From the NCBI GenBank assembly GCA_030686995.1, contig CM060695.1, positions 100,716,871 to 100,780,870 of the forward strand: a stretch of 64,000 nucleotides of DNA, in the 5' to 3' direction. The notes under the pieces are model-generated. The model ran no database searches and was not told where the DNA came from. It worked only from the letters and a program-made list of their open reading frames with translations. Position numbers and translations under genes: made by a program. Positions within the stretch are counted from its first letter, which is position 1. The number at the start of each line of letters is the position of its first letter. The stretch comes from Artemisia argyi (Eukaryota; Streptophyta; Magnoliopsida; Asterales; Asteraceae). Of this stretch, positions 47,901-60,200 are shown piece by piece.

Positions 47901-48792
47901 TCCTTGTAGGTTAAAGTATTTTTAATAATTTTTTCAGATTTTTATTTGGTCATTAAGTATTTATTAGAATTAATCTTAGTTTAATTAATAATTAATTAAT
48001 AATTAGTTTTAAATAGCATAATTAGTTTTTATTAAGTAATATCTAGTTTTTATATTTTTTATAGCTTTTATATGTTATAAAATAATTTTAGAAATTTTAT
48101 TAGAATTTTTACTGTTCATTTGCTATTTTTCTTAATTTAAAATAGTTTAATTAGGTAATTAGTATTTAATTAGTAATTAATTAATAGAAAATCCACAAAA
48201 AGACAAAAACACTTATTTTTAATTTTAAAACTTATTTTTAGTTATTTTATAATTTTAGAAATTTTATTTTCATTTTTCTAGTGCTTAATTAATATTATAT
48301 TGTATTTAAGTATTTTAATTATTAATAATTAGTAATAATTAGTATTTAATTAATATTAAATAATTAATTAGGGTTAAAATTTATTTTCTTTTTCTATAAA
48401 TTTTCTTTTACTTTTAAGTTTGTAAAAAGGTCATTTTCACCCCCTGGGGGTTTTCAGATTTCCGTTTTCACTTTTTATTTTGTACGTTTACGTTTTATTT
48501 AAACGTAACGTACGCGTTTTTAAGTTTAAATCGTTTCTGGTTTTTCTTAGCTTCCCGTCTTATTCATATAGCTTCTTTAAGCTATTTCATTGTATAAATC
48601 AGTAGTTTAATCAAACTCAAACCCCTTTCCATCCAGATTCACCCGATCACGAAACCGTTTTGATTACAATTCACACCTTGTCGGGACAATACGACCCGGG
48701 GAAACCACTATATTCCGCGGAGCATTGACTCTAGGCCTTTGACCTTGTTGACCATCACTGGTCAGTTTAGGTTGACCGTTTGGGGGCAATCA
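44987..48792 (+). repeat. LTR2 of E
   Basis: 3806 bp, nearly identical to LTR1. It lacks about 48 bp present in LTR1 near 40747-40794, and about 10 bp in an AAGAAAAA run, both deletions between short direct repeats. It ends GGCAATCA at 48792. Confidence 0.95.
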
Positions 48793-49039
48793 ATACCCCA
48801 CCCCCCCCCCCCCCACACTTAGAATGAATATTGTCCTCAATATTCAAAGTCCCGGCTCTTATGCTGACTCTTTGAACGTAAAAGGGCAACATTACAAGCT
48901 AAGCGTGGAAAACACCATTTTGTTTTTTCACTTTATTTGTAACCACAGTGGGGGTAACTCCCCCACACTTAGGGTGAAAACCCTATAAGTATGCTACTGT
49001 TTTTGTTTACCGAGTCGCTAGCTTGACTCGACCCCGAAT
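48793..49039 (-). other. Remaining 3' internal sequence of H
   Basis: Minus-strand order: a CGAGTC-type stem-loop unit after the ORF stop (about 49010-49035), purine tract (48960-48969), hairpin GAATATTG / CAATATTC (48826-48845), purine tract (48810-48819) extended to a run of 14 C on the plus strand (48801-48814). The stem-loop array expected next is absent; E LTR2 starts instead. Confidence 0.75.
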
Positions 49040-50821
49040 TCATTTGTCCTTGGGGAAGCATGATGTGGAAGAAACAATCTCAATCGGACTTTCATTCAAG
49101 ATGTTTGGATAAACATTGGAAGCACGTGAAAGTTCCACACCGATGAGATATAATCCCGGCTCAAGATAATGATACATGAAAATGCCGGGATCAAAGATGG
49201 TATCTTCATTCCCGAAGGAGTGAAGAACAGGAGAAGTCTCCCGATAGGTGAAGAAAGGAAGAAAGATCTTGATGACAATCAAGATTGATTCATCATCATC
49301 AGAAAGAGAATTCATGATTGGTGTATCATGAATCTCATCATTTAAGCTCGTATGATCTAGACAGATTATGGGTGGGAGGGTTGGGATTTTGACATCAATC
49401 AAATTCTCAAGGTTGAGAATATTTCCCTCCGGAAAACAAAGATCAACTTTGTCTAGATCAAAGTGAAAGTTATCATACTCCGGTGGAGATATGATATGAG
49501 TGAGTTCACCGGAGAACTCCTCAAAGGTGAATGAATCATACTCGGGGAGAGAATTATGAGAATGAGAAGTGGTACTGCCACTAATCTTCTCTCCCATATG
49601 ATCAAAATGAAAGGCTTCAAACTCCGGAATTGAATCATCGGAGAAAATGTCACTATCCATAATCGGGATAGGAGATGAAATAGGTTTCATATCGAAAGCC
49701 TCAATTTTAGAAATGAGGAGATCGACATTCAATAATGTTGCACGAAGTGCTTCATCCTTGATTTCAGTGTCAATCTCATCATTCTCTTATTCCAAGCTAA
49801 CTAGCTTAGAAGGTAATTCTTCCATAAAAACGATGTCTCCACAAGATAACGAATCGTCATCAGTAGAATCGGAGAACATCTGAACATCATCATTCGGGAA
49901 GATAAGAGGAGGAGGAATATCACACAAATGATCAAGATTTCCATGTGACTCTCTTGGGATTGGGACAAGGTCCTCAACACTAGAATTTATGAATTCGTCC
50001 GATTCCTTATCAGGAACAGTGTCAAGATGCTCGTCCCCCATGATCAAAGAGTGAGTGGGAACCTCGGGTGTGATAAGAGTGGGTTGAGATGGAATCTCAA
50101 CTGATGGAATCTCATCTGATGAACCTGATGAATCTTTATAAAATTCAAGGATATCAAGTGTATCCTCATCATCACTGTCATCAGGAATGAAACATCGAGA
50201 GCTAGATCTAGCTACTTTTTCTTTTGCAATTGATTCCCTAATAGATCTTTCATAAGCATCTTGGGAATTTATTTTAGCAGCCTGTTCGTCAGCTAACAAT
50301 TCTTCCATCGATTTTTGATTTGGATTATCTGGGGTATGTGTGATTCCTCTCAAATCTTTCACTAAATCCAAAAGATCAAGGAGAAGACTTTGAGGAATTG
50401 GTGGAGATGGAGGTTCGTCATAACACGATGTGTCAAAATTGTTACAAGGAAATGGATTCCTTGTTTGACAATCGGAGTTTAAGTGTGGACCTCCACAGTG
50501 ATCACAACAGTAAAACTGATGTGGCTGTGAGTCGTATGTGCTAAAGTCATAATTGCTATCAGGAAACTGCTCATAGACAAGCGTGTTTCCCGATTGACAA
50601 TCAGAACTGTAGTGTGAACCACCACAGTACTCACAACAGTAAAACTGCTGAGTCTCATGGTGTGGTAGCTGATGAAATAAGTCAGTCGTGTCATGGTAGG
50701 AATAGGGATCTTGGTTATAGACAGACCCGTTTCCTGAATCTACCATGCCACAACCGGGGCAATTACCACCATTATAAGAACTACCACACCATTGGCAAAT
50801 AAGAAAGTGTGGATGAGACAT
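49040..50821 (-). pseudogene. Acidic triple zinc-knuckle protein of H (one in-frame TAA)
   Basis: Homologue of the E protein, 593 codons from MSHPHFLICQWCG (50821) to FPKDK. Knuckles: CQWCGSSYNGGNC (His replaced by Tyr), CEYCGGSHYSSDC, CDHCGGPHLNSDC. A conserved Asp/Glu-rich stretch, DDSDDEDTLDILEFYK, follows near residue 215. One TAA at 49787-49789 interrupts the frame, which resumes without shift. Near the C-terminus is a short hydrophobic run (ILIVIKIFLPFFTY), too short and irregular to call a membrane span. From memory, similar unnamed proteins are frequent in Asteraceae. Function unknown; a Gag-related nucleic-acid-binding protein is the best guess because of the knuckles and its place right after the PBS. 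Confidence 0.75.
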
Positions 50822-51105
50822 AGAAAGAATCAAATATGTATAGAGGGGTAGGGATGAAGAATCAAAGATGTGAGAAGGTAAAGGAGAATGTTTTTGGATT
50901 TTTGGATAAACATTTTGTACAAATCAGAAAGAAAATGTTTTTGTGTTTTTGTGTTCATTGAAAACTTGATTTTAAAATGTTTTCGGGAACAGTTTTGTTT
51001 TTATATGATAATAATAAGATAATATGAACAAGGATGGGAAATTTACAAAGGATTAAATTCCAAAAGCACTAATCAGCAAACCGTTTTTTAGAAAAACGCG
51101 CACAA

Positions 51106-51125
51106 CCTCCCCGGCAGCGGCACCA
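51106..51125 (-). promoter_or_regulatory. Primer binding site of H
   Basis: Minus-strand TGGTGCCGCTGCCGGGGAGG, identical to that of B, 5 bp from the LTR end. The 285 bp between it and the ORF start hold no recognisable feature. Confidence 0.9.
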
Positions 51126-51130
51126 AAATT

Positions 51131-54100
51131 TGATTGGCTCCAAAAAGTCAACATAAATTGACCAAAGATATGGTCAACTAGGTCAAACAGCCTAAGAGTC
51201 AATGCTCCGTGGAATATAGGGTTTCCCCGGCTCGTTATGTCCCGACGAGGTATGATGGTTATCAAACGGGTTTGTGATCGGGTGAATTTGGACAGAAAGG
51301 GTTTTGTGATTGATTTAACTAAGGAATCTACAAGGGAATAGCTTAAATAAGCTATATGAACAAGATTGGAAGTTTGGAAAAACCAGAAACGTTTAAAACC
51401 TAAAACGCGTACGTCTGATTTAAATTTACGTAGACGTACAAATTAAAACGCGAGTTTTAAAGAAATAAAATACCTACGGATATGAAAATTACATTTTTAC
51501 AATCCTAATAATAAAAGAAAATTTTTTGAAAATTAAAATTAATTTTTACACTACTACATTAATTATTATTAATTAAATACTATTTTCTAATTACTTATTA
51601 ATTATTTAAATTAACCTAAATTATAACTAATTATGAAATTACACTAAAAATATGAAAAATAAATTTGGAAAAATCTAAAATATTATAAAACTAATTTTCA
51701 AACTTAAAATATATTTTTCCTACTTTTTAAATAATTTCTATTAATTAAAAACTAATTTAAATTAATTAAAATTACACTAAATAATAGGAAAATGTAAAAT
51801 AAGCTTAGAAAAATAAAATTAAAACTTAGAAAAATCTAAAGTAATAAAAAACTAATTTTAAAACAAAAAATAAAATTATTACACTATTTATCTAATTATT
51901 ATTAATTAATTACTATTTATTAATTACTTAAAACTAATTTGAATTATAATAAATACTAAACAAACAAGGAAAAATCTGAAATTTTTTATAAAATTATTAA
52001 ATAAATACAGAACCCTAAGAAAAATATAAAAACACAAAGTGCTTAAGGAAAATAAGCAAATAAGCAATAAGCTTCTTAAATAGAAGCTATCACTTTTGGA
52101 AATTGTCTTTTTTTGGAATTTTCTTTTTCAAAACTATTTAAATACTGATAATTAACAACTTTAATAAAAGCACTATGGCTGAATCACTAAAATAAGCACA
52201 ATGAGAAGCTACATGGATTGGCAGATTGGGTATTTAAAGCTTATTAGGATTTATAAGCTCAGAAAAAGCTAAACAACAAGCTACATAACAAGAAGCAAAG
52301 ACCAAACATGCAACAAACAGATGAGATAAACTTAGAATAAGAAGAAACAAGAGAAAAAGCACACTCAATAAGATGAAAAGCTTGAATAAGCAAATCCAGA
52401 ATTCACACAGTCATACACAGGCCAAATTGCCAAGTTTGTAGGCTATGTGGGGCCCACTAGGGGGTCTGGAAGCCCAAACTTAAAGTGGAAACAATAAGCT
52501 TAGCTTATTGGCTTTCCAAAAAGCTATGAATTAACCTCTGGGGCCCCACTAATAAGCAAAGGAGAAGGCTTGGAAGTTATGTACAAAAACTGAGTTCTCA
52601 GCTTAATGATGGATTTGGACAAACTATAATGGACTAGCAGCCCTAGCAAATGAGTTTGAAAACCAAAGATGAGCACAGATCCTACAAGCTAAGCTGGAAA
52701 GCTTCTTACAAAGCTAAGAAACTTGAAGTGGGGTCCACTTTTGAACATTGTGTTAGCCAAAGAAGTTGGGGTGCTGGGCTGAGTTGGTGGTGCAGGGGAG
52801 GTGCTTCCCTTGCAGATGTGTTTGGAGTAGTGTAGGACCCACACCAAAATTCATAAAAATGCAATGACACAGGGACAATGAAGCTTAGCTGAGATATAAC
52901 AAGTCCTAAAAAGCACAACGTCTAAAACTCATTATAAAATTCTACAAAAATCCTACAAGTTTTGGTATTTTCTGAAAATTGGAAATTTGACTTTTTATTA
53001 AACTTAACTAGGTTGACTTCTTTGAGCTTAGATTCCTTCTAATAAGCTAAATGTGCTATGATAAGCTAAAAGGAGGTTAATTCAAGCTGTGGCAACAACT
53101 TATGCAAGGGTTAGAGTGAAAATTGGATCCTACATCCTACACAATTAACTGTGTAGGTGATTCTACTAAGATTTGACTATTTATGCTAGGAGACCTGAGT
53201 TTTAAGGCTTAAATATCATGAATTGGCCTATTGTGGTTTGCACAAACCAAAACAACAACAAAACAATCAACCAAACACCACAGACAGTGCAATGCCAAAC
53301 ACCCCTTATTGGGTACTGTTTGGTGTTTTTTGTGAAGTAAATGGTAAACTAAGGTACCATACTGAGTCTAACTAAGGGTATAAACCTATGGTGACCAATT
53401 GCAGACTATATTGAACAAGAAAATAGCATAACAATCAAGCAAAAGGACAATTTTATGAATGAGACTATTCTGTAAACCAAAGGGTTGATTTGAGATAGAA
53501 ATAAGAGATGCACACCTCAAGTCAGAGTCAAAAAGCTCATGAGAGCTTATAACCAGGCTGATTAACCCAGAAACATCCACAAGCACACCACTGAATCACC
53601 TTAATCCACAATCATGAACCTCAGTTGACTTTTGTTGACCTGAGGAATTTTTTTAGCTAAAACCCTTTTTGAACCTTACTGAGCTTATGAAAACTTACAA
53701 ATGATTCATGTGAGCTAAAATAACTATGCAACAACAAGTTTTATAACATTACAGAAGAAAATAAATTTTCTTAAATAAAAATTGCAACTTGTGAAATATA
53801 AAAGCTTGAACTGATTAACTTGCCTTGAAATGGATTATTATTACATTAAAAACTTTTAAGAGTACAACTGAAAGCTTAATTCAACACTGGAAATACAATT
53901 ACATTAACTAATGACTAATACTAAATTACAACTAATTAAATTAACTAACTACTCTTGCTTCTGCTTCTCTTTCTTCCTTTTATAGGACCTGGAGCATGCC
54001 TCTGTCTTTCCCGCTCTCTTCCCAGCCATTGGATGGCTTTAATTCAATCTGAGCCTTTGAAATTTGTTTGGCAGGAAAAAGGGAGAAATAGTTGTGAGTG

Positions 54101-55066
54101 GGTTTGGTGAGTGTAATTAATTAGGAGGGGGAAGGTAAGGTGTAGGTGAATGTATTTAATGAGGTTTGGTGAGGGTTTGGAGGAGTTGGAGAGGAGGGGG
54201 AGACAATGGAGCGGGGTTTAGGGGGAAGAAGGAGGTGAACAGTGGTGGTGTTGGGTTGACCGACCTTTGACCCTGCTTGTTGACTGTTTGACCTGGGGTG
54301 GGTGGTATTAAAAAGGGATTGGGATTTTGGGGGAAATGGGCTTGGGTGGTTATTTGGATCAGGGGTGGTTTGTTTTGGATTTGGTTTGGTTTTTTTATAA
54401 CATAAGGGTGTTTGTTTGGTAAATAGCAAATCACAAGGACCATTTATGTAATTATTCTGATTTTGAGGGACCATTCCTACCACAATTCCAAAGTAGTACA
54501 AGGGGCCATATTTGTCATATTACATTTCCACAAGGACCTTGATTTCATTTTCCATTTTTAAAAACCCCAAGGACCATTTCTAACAAGTTTCCAAACTTGA
54601 AGGACCAAAGCTGATATTTCTCCAAAACTTCACACCCAAGGACTAAAATTGTTATTTGTGATTTCCCAAGGACCCAAAATGATTTTTCTTTCAAAAATAT
54701 CCCACCAGGGACCAATCTTACCAAAATTTGAAACTCCAGGGACTAATTTGCAAATTTCTAAAACTTTTGAGATTTTTCACCAAAGGACTAAATATGACAA
54801 CTTATGATTTCAAAAGGACCTTTGGTGATTTTTCTTTTAAAATATGTGCTCAGGGACTACTTTTGCCAATTTTTGAAAGTTGGGGGACTGAAACTGCCAA
54901 TTTTGCAAACTTTGTACGTTTTTCATTTGTTTTTACTCATTTTGCATCTAAAACATATAAAACACAATTTTGAAATATTTTCAGTATTTTGATGCATTTC
55001 TGAGTGTTTTTGTATGTTTTGCAGTTCAGATTTGACCAAAAATGATGAGTGTTTGAGCACTCATCA
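51131..55066 (-). repeat. 5' LTR of H
   Basis: 3936 bp, complete. Minus-strand order: start hairpin (55066-55043), GTCC repeats (54905-54420), TATAAAAG (near 53984-53977), GTTAAC palindrome (53136-53157, one imperfect pair), AT-rich block (about 51530-52040), end GGAGCCAATCA. It holds the empty target site for element A (GGAAA, 52487-52491). Confidence 0.96.
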
Positions 55067-55071
55067 CTGCC

Positions 55072-56564
55072 TTGGATCAATCAGTGGCAGTTCAGTCTCA
55101 GAAGTCAGCCTCTATTGCTTGGAGTTTTGGTTCTCGATTGACAGCAATGGAAAGTGCTCAGGCATCACTTGAAGCCAAGGTGTCTACCATTCAGCAGGAC
55201 ACCTCAGACATCAAGACTATGATGACTGAGATCTATCAGGCCTTCAAGGGTTCCTCTCCATCTACATCAGTCACTCCAACTCTTGCCATCACTGCAGCTC
55301 AGGCAATAGTTGAGGGGGAGAATGGCACTGATGCCCCTCATACTAATGCACAAGAAGAAGCTACCGATGTTGCTTCAAGAGGACAGCCCTCTCACACTGA
55401 GGGGGAGCATGTCACTTAGGCCACTCCTATCTCATCAATTCAACCTCAAGAAGAAACAGTCTCCTCATCTCATCAGCAGGATAAAGGCAAAAGTATTGCT
55501 ACAACACTTGAACCTAAAATAGTGTTGAAGCCTGCCTCCACCTTAGTCATACAGGACCCTGATGAACCCATCAAAGTTCCATTTGAGATCAATGAAGTAA
55601 TCTATCACCTCACTTATGCTGAAATTCAGGCCTATTTGGAAAGAGATGAGATACTAAAATGGTGGTTGTGGAAGAAAGGATGAGCAAACCTGTCCTCATA
55701 AAGGTTCTTCATGAAGAGGCTGAGAAGATTGGTTTGGCAACTGAGGAACTGGCTACTGGGCAAGCTAGGGCTGTCTTCAAAAAGGCTCGGGAGGAAGAGA
55801 TGAGTGCCCTGAAAAACCAAAGAGAACAAAAGCTCAGGAAGGACGCTCAGATCAGGAAAACCAGGATTGAGAGATACACATGGGTGATGAAAGAAAGACT
55901 GAAACCTGAAACCATCAGTGACATCCAAATCCATTGCAACACCAATCCTGCAGTTGTCACTGTCTTTAGGGGACCAGACCAAAGAATAATGGACATCCAT
56001 GATCCATTCAGGTTCGTTGACTTTGACATCTCCGAATTGGATGAGCTTCGACCAATCATCTCCAAGAAGCAGAATATGGTGGTTCCTGATCTCTTGAAAT
56101 CACTGAAGCTAAGGTATGAAAGACTGATGAACATGCGTAAAGCTCTTGGCATTCCTTCTCTACTTCCTGCTTCATCTACTCAAGTTGCTCCATCAAAGGC
56201 CTCCAAAAGGAAAAGGAAGCAAATTGAGTTGGAGCCTGAGATCAAAGTCCCAAGGCTGGAGTGTGACAGGTCTCTTCCTGAAGGGATCACCTTTGTGAAC
56301 AACAAGGTTCTCGAAGCACCAGAAAGAGGCATGTGCTTTACTGATGAGTATGGAAACCCTGCCTTCCAAAGGTGGTCTGGCATTGATAAGGCTGGGATTA
56401 AGGCGATGCTTGTGTACCTGATGCTGGCTTCCCCTGTCAGGTGTGCTGAAAACATGAGGTTCTGCCTGGACCTAAAAGCTAAGATTGAGGAGCACCCTGA
56501 GAAACATCTCCTGAGATCTAAGAAGGCAAAGCTTGATGCTCTTGGTTACCAACTGAACATCTGA
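55072..56564 (+). pseudogene. Copia element G: extra 3' ORF, right part
   Basis: Continues in frame from 8579. The frame starting TTG-GAT-CAA (LDQSVAVQSQKSASIAW) runs to a TAG at 55417-55419, continues in phase to a TGA near 55680, and shifts frame near 55655. The better-preserved end is 55659-56564 (301 residues). That part begins with a Lys/Glu-rich coiled coil, then RYTWVMKERLKPE, DISELDELRPII, a basic KASKRKRKQ segment (possible nuclear signal), EIKVPRLECDRSLPEG, and ends KKAKLDALGYQLNI. From memory this matches the C-terminus of long proteins encoded at the 3' end of Asteraceae copia elements. No enzymatic motif is visible; function unknown. The ORF ends about 200 bp before the 3' LTR. 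Confidence 0.75.
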
Positions 56565-56747
56565 ATCTGCAACAACAATCTTTTTTTGTTTTTGTATTAT
56601 CATTAGGATCTGTAATAACTATTAATAAACATTGAAGTTATTTTAAGTTATCAGTGTCCTACTCTAATTACATTAACACTCAGTGAGAGATGAAGACTCC
56701 TGCCAACTCACACTAAATCATGAAACACATAGGCTATTTGTATATCC

Positions 56748-56760
56748 AAATAGGGGAGAC
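56748..56760 (+). promoter_or_regulatory. Polypurine tract of G
   Basis: AAATAGGGGAGAC abutting TGTTGGGTC; the purine-then-TGTTGG form is common in copia elements. Confidence 0.75.
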
Positions 56761-57669
56761 TGTTGGGTCACTGAATTCCCCAATCTTCCTCTAACTAGGA
56801 TTTGAACATAAAATAACCTAAGTGTTTAATATCCGTAAACACAAACAAGTCATTGAGTGAACAGTATCTCAGTGAGTCATCTTCAGGATGCTTAGAACGA
56901 GCCTATGAAGAAAGGTTCACCATTCAGTGAGGCGGAACTCAGCGAGTGGCATCTAAGCCAAGAAGAAGGTGATGGGTTTAGTGAGGATGACAATAACTCA
57001 CTGAACCCCCAAGACTCCTCAACAACTATTGAAGTACTGAAGACTGAAGTATATGCGGGACAAGGCGGGAAAGTTTGAACGTATCCACAGGTGTCTTTAT
57101 CAACCTGAAGTCAAACTTTCCTGAATGGCATAACGTCAGGATGGTGTCATCACTGTGCATCAGAAAGGCACATTGTCTTTTACCCAATATAGTCTATTGT
57201 AACAGAGACAAAATATGTAAGTATTTTGTCTATACTAGTTAGGTCATCATTTTGTCTTTATCAATAATGTTGTAATTTACTTGTGTATAAATAGATAGCA
57301 TAAGTGAGGAGTAAAAGTTGACAAGTTTGTGCAATTAAAGCTTAGCATTCACAAACCATTTTTACTCCTCCAAAGAACAACACAGTCCCTGAGATAGCTC
57401 AGTGTGACCTTTAGTTGTCACTCAAACTCTGTTTAGGTTTAATGAGGAGTCCATACCATACTTGTCGTTTCAATCCCAAGTGTTATTCCGCAAACACTTG
57501 GGTATAATTCTTTGATTAACTTCTAATAAGAATTAAACGTTGAAAATATTGTGTCTCTTTTCTTTACATTTATCTTTGTTGTTAATCATTTATATCTGTA
57601 TTAAATAGCCATGGAACTTGGTTAGATTAACTCTCTAGTTAACTTTTATCCAAGTAAAAGGGACCAACA
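56761..57669 (+). repeat. 3' LTR of copia element G
   Basis: 909 bp with inverted termini TGTTGG...CCAACA. TATA box TATAAATA at 57296-57303. Upstream of it CAGTGAG/CTCACTG motifs recur (about 56766, 56853, 56867, 56921, 56978 and 56996). Right flank is CATAA (57670); the 5' LTR is outside the window, so the TSD cannot be checked. Confidence 0.85.
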
Positions 57670-59162
57670 CATAATTCTAAATGTGCAATCAAAACGTTCG
57701 TTTAACGGCTTCAAGGTGGATTATGATCTTCTTGAAAATGATCACATAGACAAATACTAAACATAACTTCGGGTCTTCTAGCCGTGAGGTAAAGTATACT
57801 TTCAATCATATCACTTTATTTAGTGTTATCTACGGATTCACTTTTCTCATCTTTGTTGAGACATAGAACACGTAATTCATTGTGTACTTGTGAGGAACTT
57901 AGAATATCTTCTAAGTGATCATTCCTTGCTTTTTGGAGCTTGCGAAAAGTCTTTCATAGTATTTTTATCTTGACTTTGTTTATTTTCTTTCCAACATCTT
58001 TATTTATTTCTTAAGATCCAATTACGATTTTAATCTTCAATTGAGACGCTAAGGTCAAAACTTCATTTTTATCAGATTTGTTTATTTATACCCAAGATAC
58101 TTGTTTTAAACCAATGTTTGACATGAGACAACATATGTTAATTTCAGTTTCAGCTTATGTCTTAATGGTTCCTTTTATTAATGTTCCTAATGACACTAAT
58201 CTATTAAATGATTCTTAAATATTTTAGCAAATTCTCTATTTAATAGTTCATCTTCCTTGTCATTTCCTAAGCTCTCTTATCTTACCATTATTCGATTTTC
58301 ACTAAATCAACATCTATCGAAGGTGATGTTTTAAAGGAAGATAGTCATTAGTTGAGTTGTAAGTTTAATGATGTCTCGATTCATTAGGTTTCTTTGTTTA
58401 AAATAATATAACCTTTTTTATTATAAAATCATCCAAGAGTTATGTCTCCATAAAACTTGGAGTTGAATTATTATGTGCAAAACCTTAATGTTTAAGAATA
58501 AAATGTTTTCTTCAAACATATTAAATTGTTTTGATGTACCCTATTACTTTTTGTATGCTTCATGTGAAGATTTATTAAACGAGAGTTTAAGATGTGATTT
58601 GAAAAATCAAGTTTTTGAGTTTAGATGATATTATCTCATAAACTATTTTGGAGCATTTTATTTATTGAATTTGCAAACATCATAAAAGTGCTGGTCATCT
58701 TATCACTTAGAGGATTCTTAGTTACCTCACTTATAAACAAGCATTAAGTGAGACTCACTCAAGAGTTCCAATTTTCTATGTCCGAGGGCTAAATAAAACG
58801 AAACACCTTATGTCTCCCATTCATTGTTATGTGGAAATCCTTTGACCACAGAGGATCCAATCCTCGTTATAACATACTAAAGAAAAAACAACTTAACTTA
58901 TGAACTACTAATACTACACACGATAAATCTTAAGCAAAAAGCACGAGACAACACTAGGTAAGTTTGAAGAAAATCGTACCTTTTAAGTTCCAAAGAGATG
59001 CTACCAAGAAGGATATACATAATGCGTTTCATCTTAACTTGTAGGAAAGCTTGGAAACTCAAGTACTCATGAATCCGAGGTGGTTAGTCAAACATACAAA
59101 AGCATATAACAAAATGACCTTTGTCCTTCTAACATAAGCTTCTATTTGAGATTGAGCAACTT
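57670..59162. other. Degenerate AT-rich sequence, origin unclear
   Basis: No ORF over 60 codons with recognisable content, no LTR ends, no repeat shared with the rest of the window. The right part (about 58740-59162) probably belongs to element I, whose minus-strand gag ends at 59163; minus-strand frames there are broken by several stops. The left part may be the original target of G. Confidence 0.4.
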
Positions 59163-60133
59163 CTAAACTTTTCTTCTAGGCTTAACAAACTTTACTTCCT
59201 TTGTTTTACTTGTTAATGATGCATTCGAGTTAAATCCTAACCCGGTTTTATCTCTAAATGACTTTTGATTTTTTAACAAGTTTTCAAGAGATTTTGAACT
59301 CTCTTCAAATTTAATAAACATTTTTCCTTTTTCATTTTGTCTTTTAATTTCATGTTTGTAATCTTGACATATTTTGCATTCAAAATCAATTTCAACATTA
59401 CTCTTAAGCCTAGACATTTTATCTTCCAACATGATTTCCATTTCAAAATTGTTCTTGAGAGATTTTGAAGGTTCATTGTTAAAGATTGTTTTTAGGTTCA
59501 TGTTACACAAATTTTTAGATGCATTTTCTAGTTTAGAGAATTCTAAGATGAATGTGTCAAAGCAAAAGTGTTTAATTTCAAGTTGTACCTTGTTTGTAGT
59601 TTTATCAAATTCATAACTACAAACCGGATGGTCGTTTTCATCTTTATCCGTGTCACTCCATGATTCGTAAGCAAGTCCTCTTTGAGCTTGACACAAGTTT
59701 TCATCTTCACTTATACCTTCATTTAAAACATTTAGACTCGTAGCACATGTATTTATTTCAACTAAATGTCTATCCATTAGTTTTTCTAATATGTAATATC
59801 AAGTTGATCATCTTTGACTTGACATATTTCTTGATGAAAATTTAATATATTTTTCCAAATGTCATTAGCCGTTTGGCAAAAATACACTCTTCGTAAAGCT
59901 TTATAAATCATTATCTTAGCTTTAGTGTTTTTATCAAATTTAGGATAATCATCTTGATTTTCAAAACTTGTTTTTGTTGGTTTAAAATCACCAATGGAAA
60001 TAATATGTCAAAGATCTTGATCAACTGATCTCACATAGTTTTCAAATTTACTTTCCCATTCAAGGAAATTTTCTTTTTCAAATAGTAGTGGCCTTTGAAT
60101 AGATTGCCCTTCTTTGAGATTTTCAAAATCCAT
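59163..60133 (-). pseudogene. Degenerate copia gag of element I
   Basis: Starts MDFENLKEGQSIQRP at 60133, aligning with the gag of J (MDFENYKEGQSMQRP). The N-terminal UBN2/copia-gag region is broken by an early TGA and further stops; the central part and the zinc knuckle are missing. A separate open frame, 59777-59163 (204 residues), holds a Lys/Glu-rich coiled-coil C-terminal part ending FRDKTGLGFNSN...KFVKP, comparable to FDKTGLGF in J. Non-functional. Confidence 0.65.
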
Positions 60134-60186
60134 GGATCGATCCAAGTTTTAAAATACAATATATTTTAAAGATCTTGAGTAACGTA

Positions 60187-60198
60187 GCTCTGATACCA
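60187..60198 (-). promoter_or_regulatory. Primer binding site of I
   Basis: Minus-strand TGGTATCAGAGC, complementary to the 3' end of initiator tRNA-Met as in most plant copia elements, 2 bp from the LTR. Confidence 0.9.
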
Positions 60199-60200
60199 AT

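Larger units (their letters stand above)
37696..48792 (+). mobile_element. Element E, partial tandem array of a non-autonomous long-LTR element
   Basis: Order: internal tail (37696-38233), LTR1 (38234-42099), internal region with one protein gene (42100-44986), LTR2 (44987-48792). The tail is nearly identical to 44449-44986, so LTR1 has an internal 3' end on its left, not a target site. This is the LTR-internal-LTR-internal-LTR pattern made by unequal recombination, cut at the left by a deletion that also removed part of the H LTR. On the right, LTR2 abuts H internal sequence (ATACC... at 48793), a plausible original insertion edge. E and H LTRs are clearly related but diverged, so E is not a copy of H. 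No pol is encoded. Confidence 0.8.
8580..55066 (-). mobile_element. Element H, non-autonomous long-LTR Athila-like retrotransposon
   Basis: Outer limits are fixed by LTR ends and a perfect TSD CTGCC (8575-8579 and 55067-55071) in an otherwise continuous G reading frame. On the minus strand: 5' LTR 51131-55066, PBS 51106-51125, one acidic CCHC protein (50821 to 49040), purine tracts, then a 3' LTR that survives only as 36149-37695 plus 8580-9941. The 3' LTR is split by element A, and its first 1026 bp plus the internal tail are missing where element E abuts. There is no protease, RT, RNase H or integrase, so H could move only with enzymes supplied in trans. Confidence 0.9.

Noticed and set aside
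48801..48814. Run of 14 C at the E-H junction
   Set aside because: It is an expanded copy of the purine tract of H; by itself not a special site.
54121..54501. Pro/Thr-rich 126-residue minus frame, and similar frames in B LTRs (16338-16712, 28060-28332)
   Set aside because: They arise from C/A-rich U3 sequence; frames and lengths differ between LTR copies, so not protein coding.
57670..59162. A cellular gene fragment
   Set aside because: I tried both strands for recognisable protein similarity; all frames are broken and no motif stood out.
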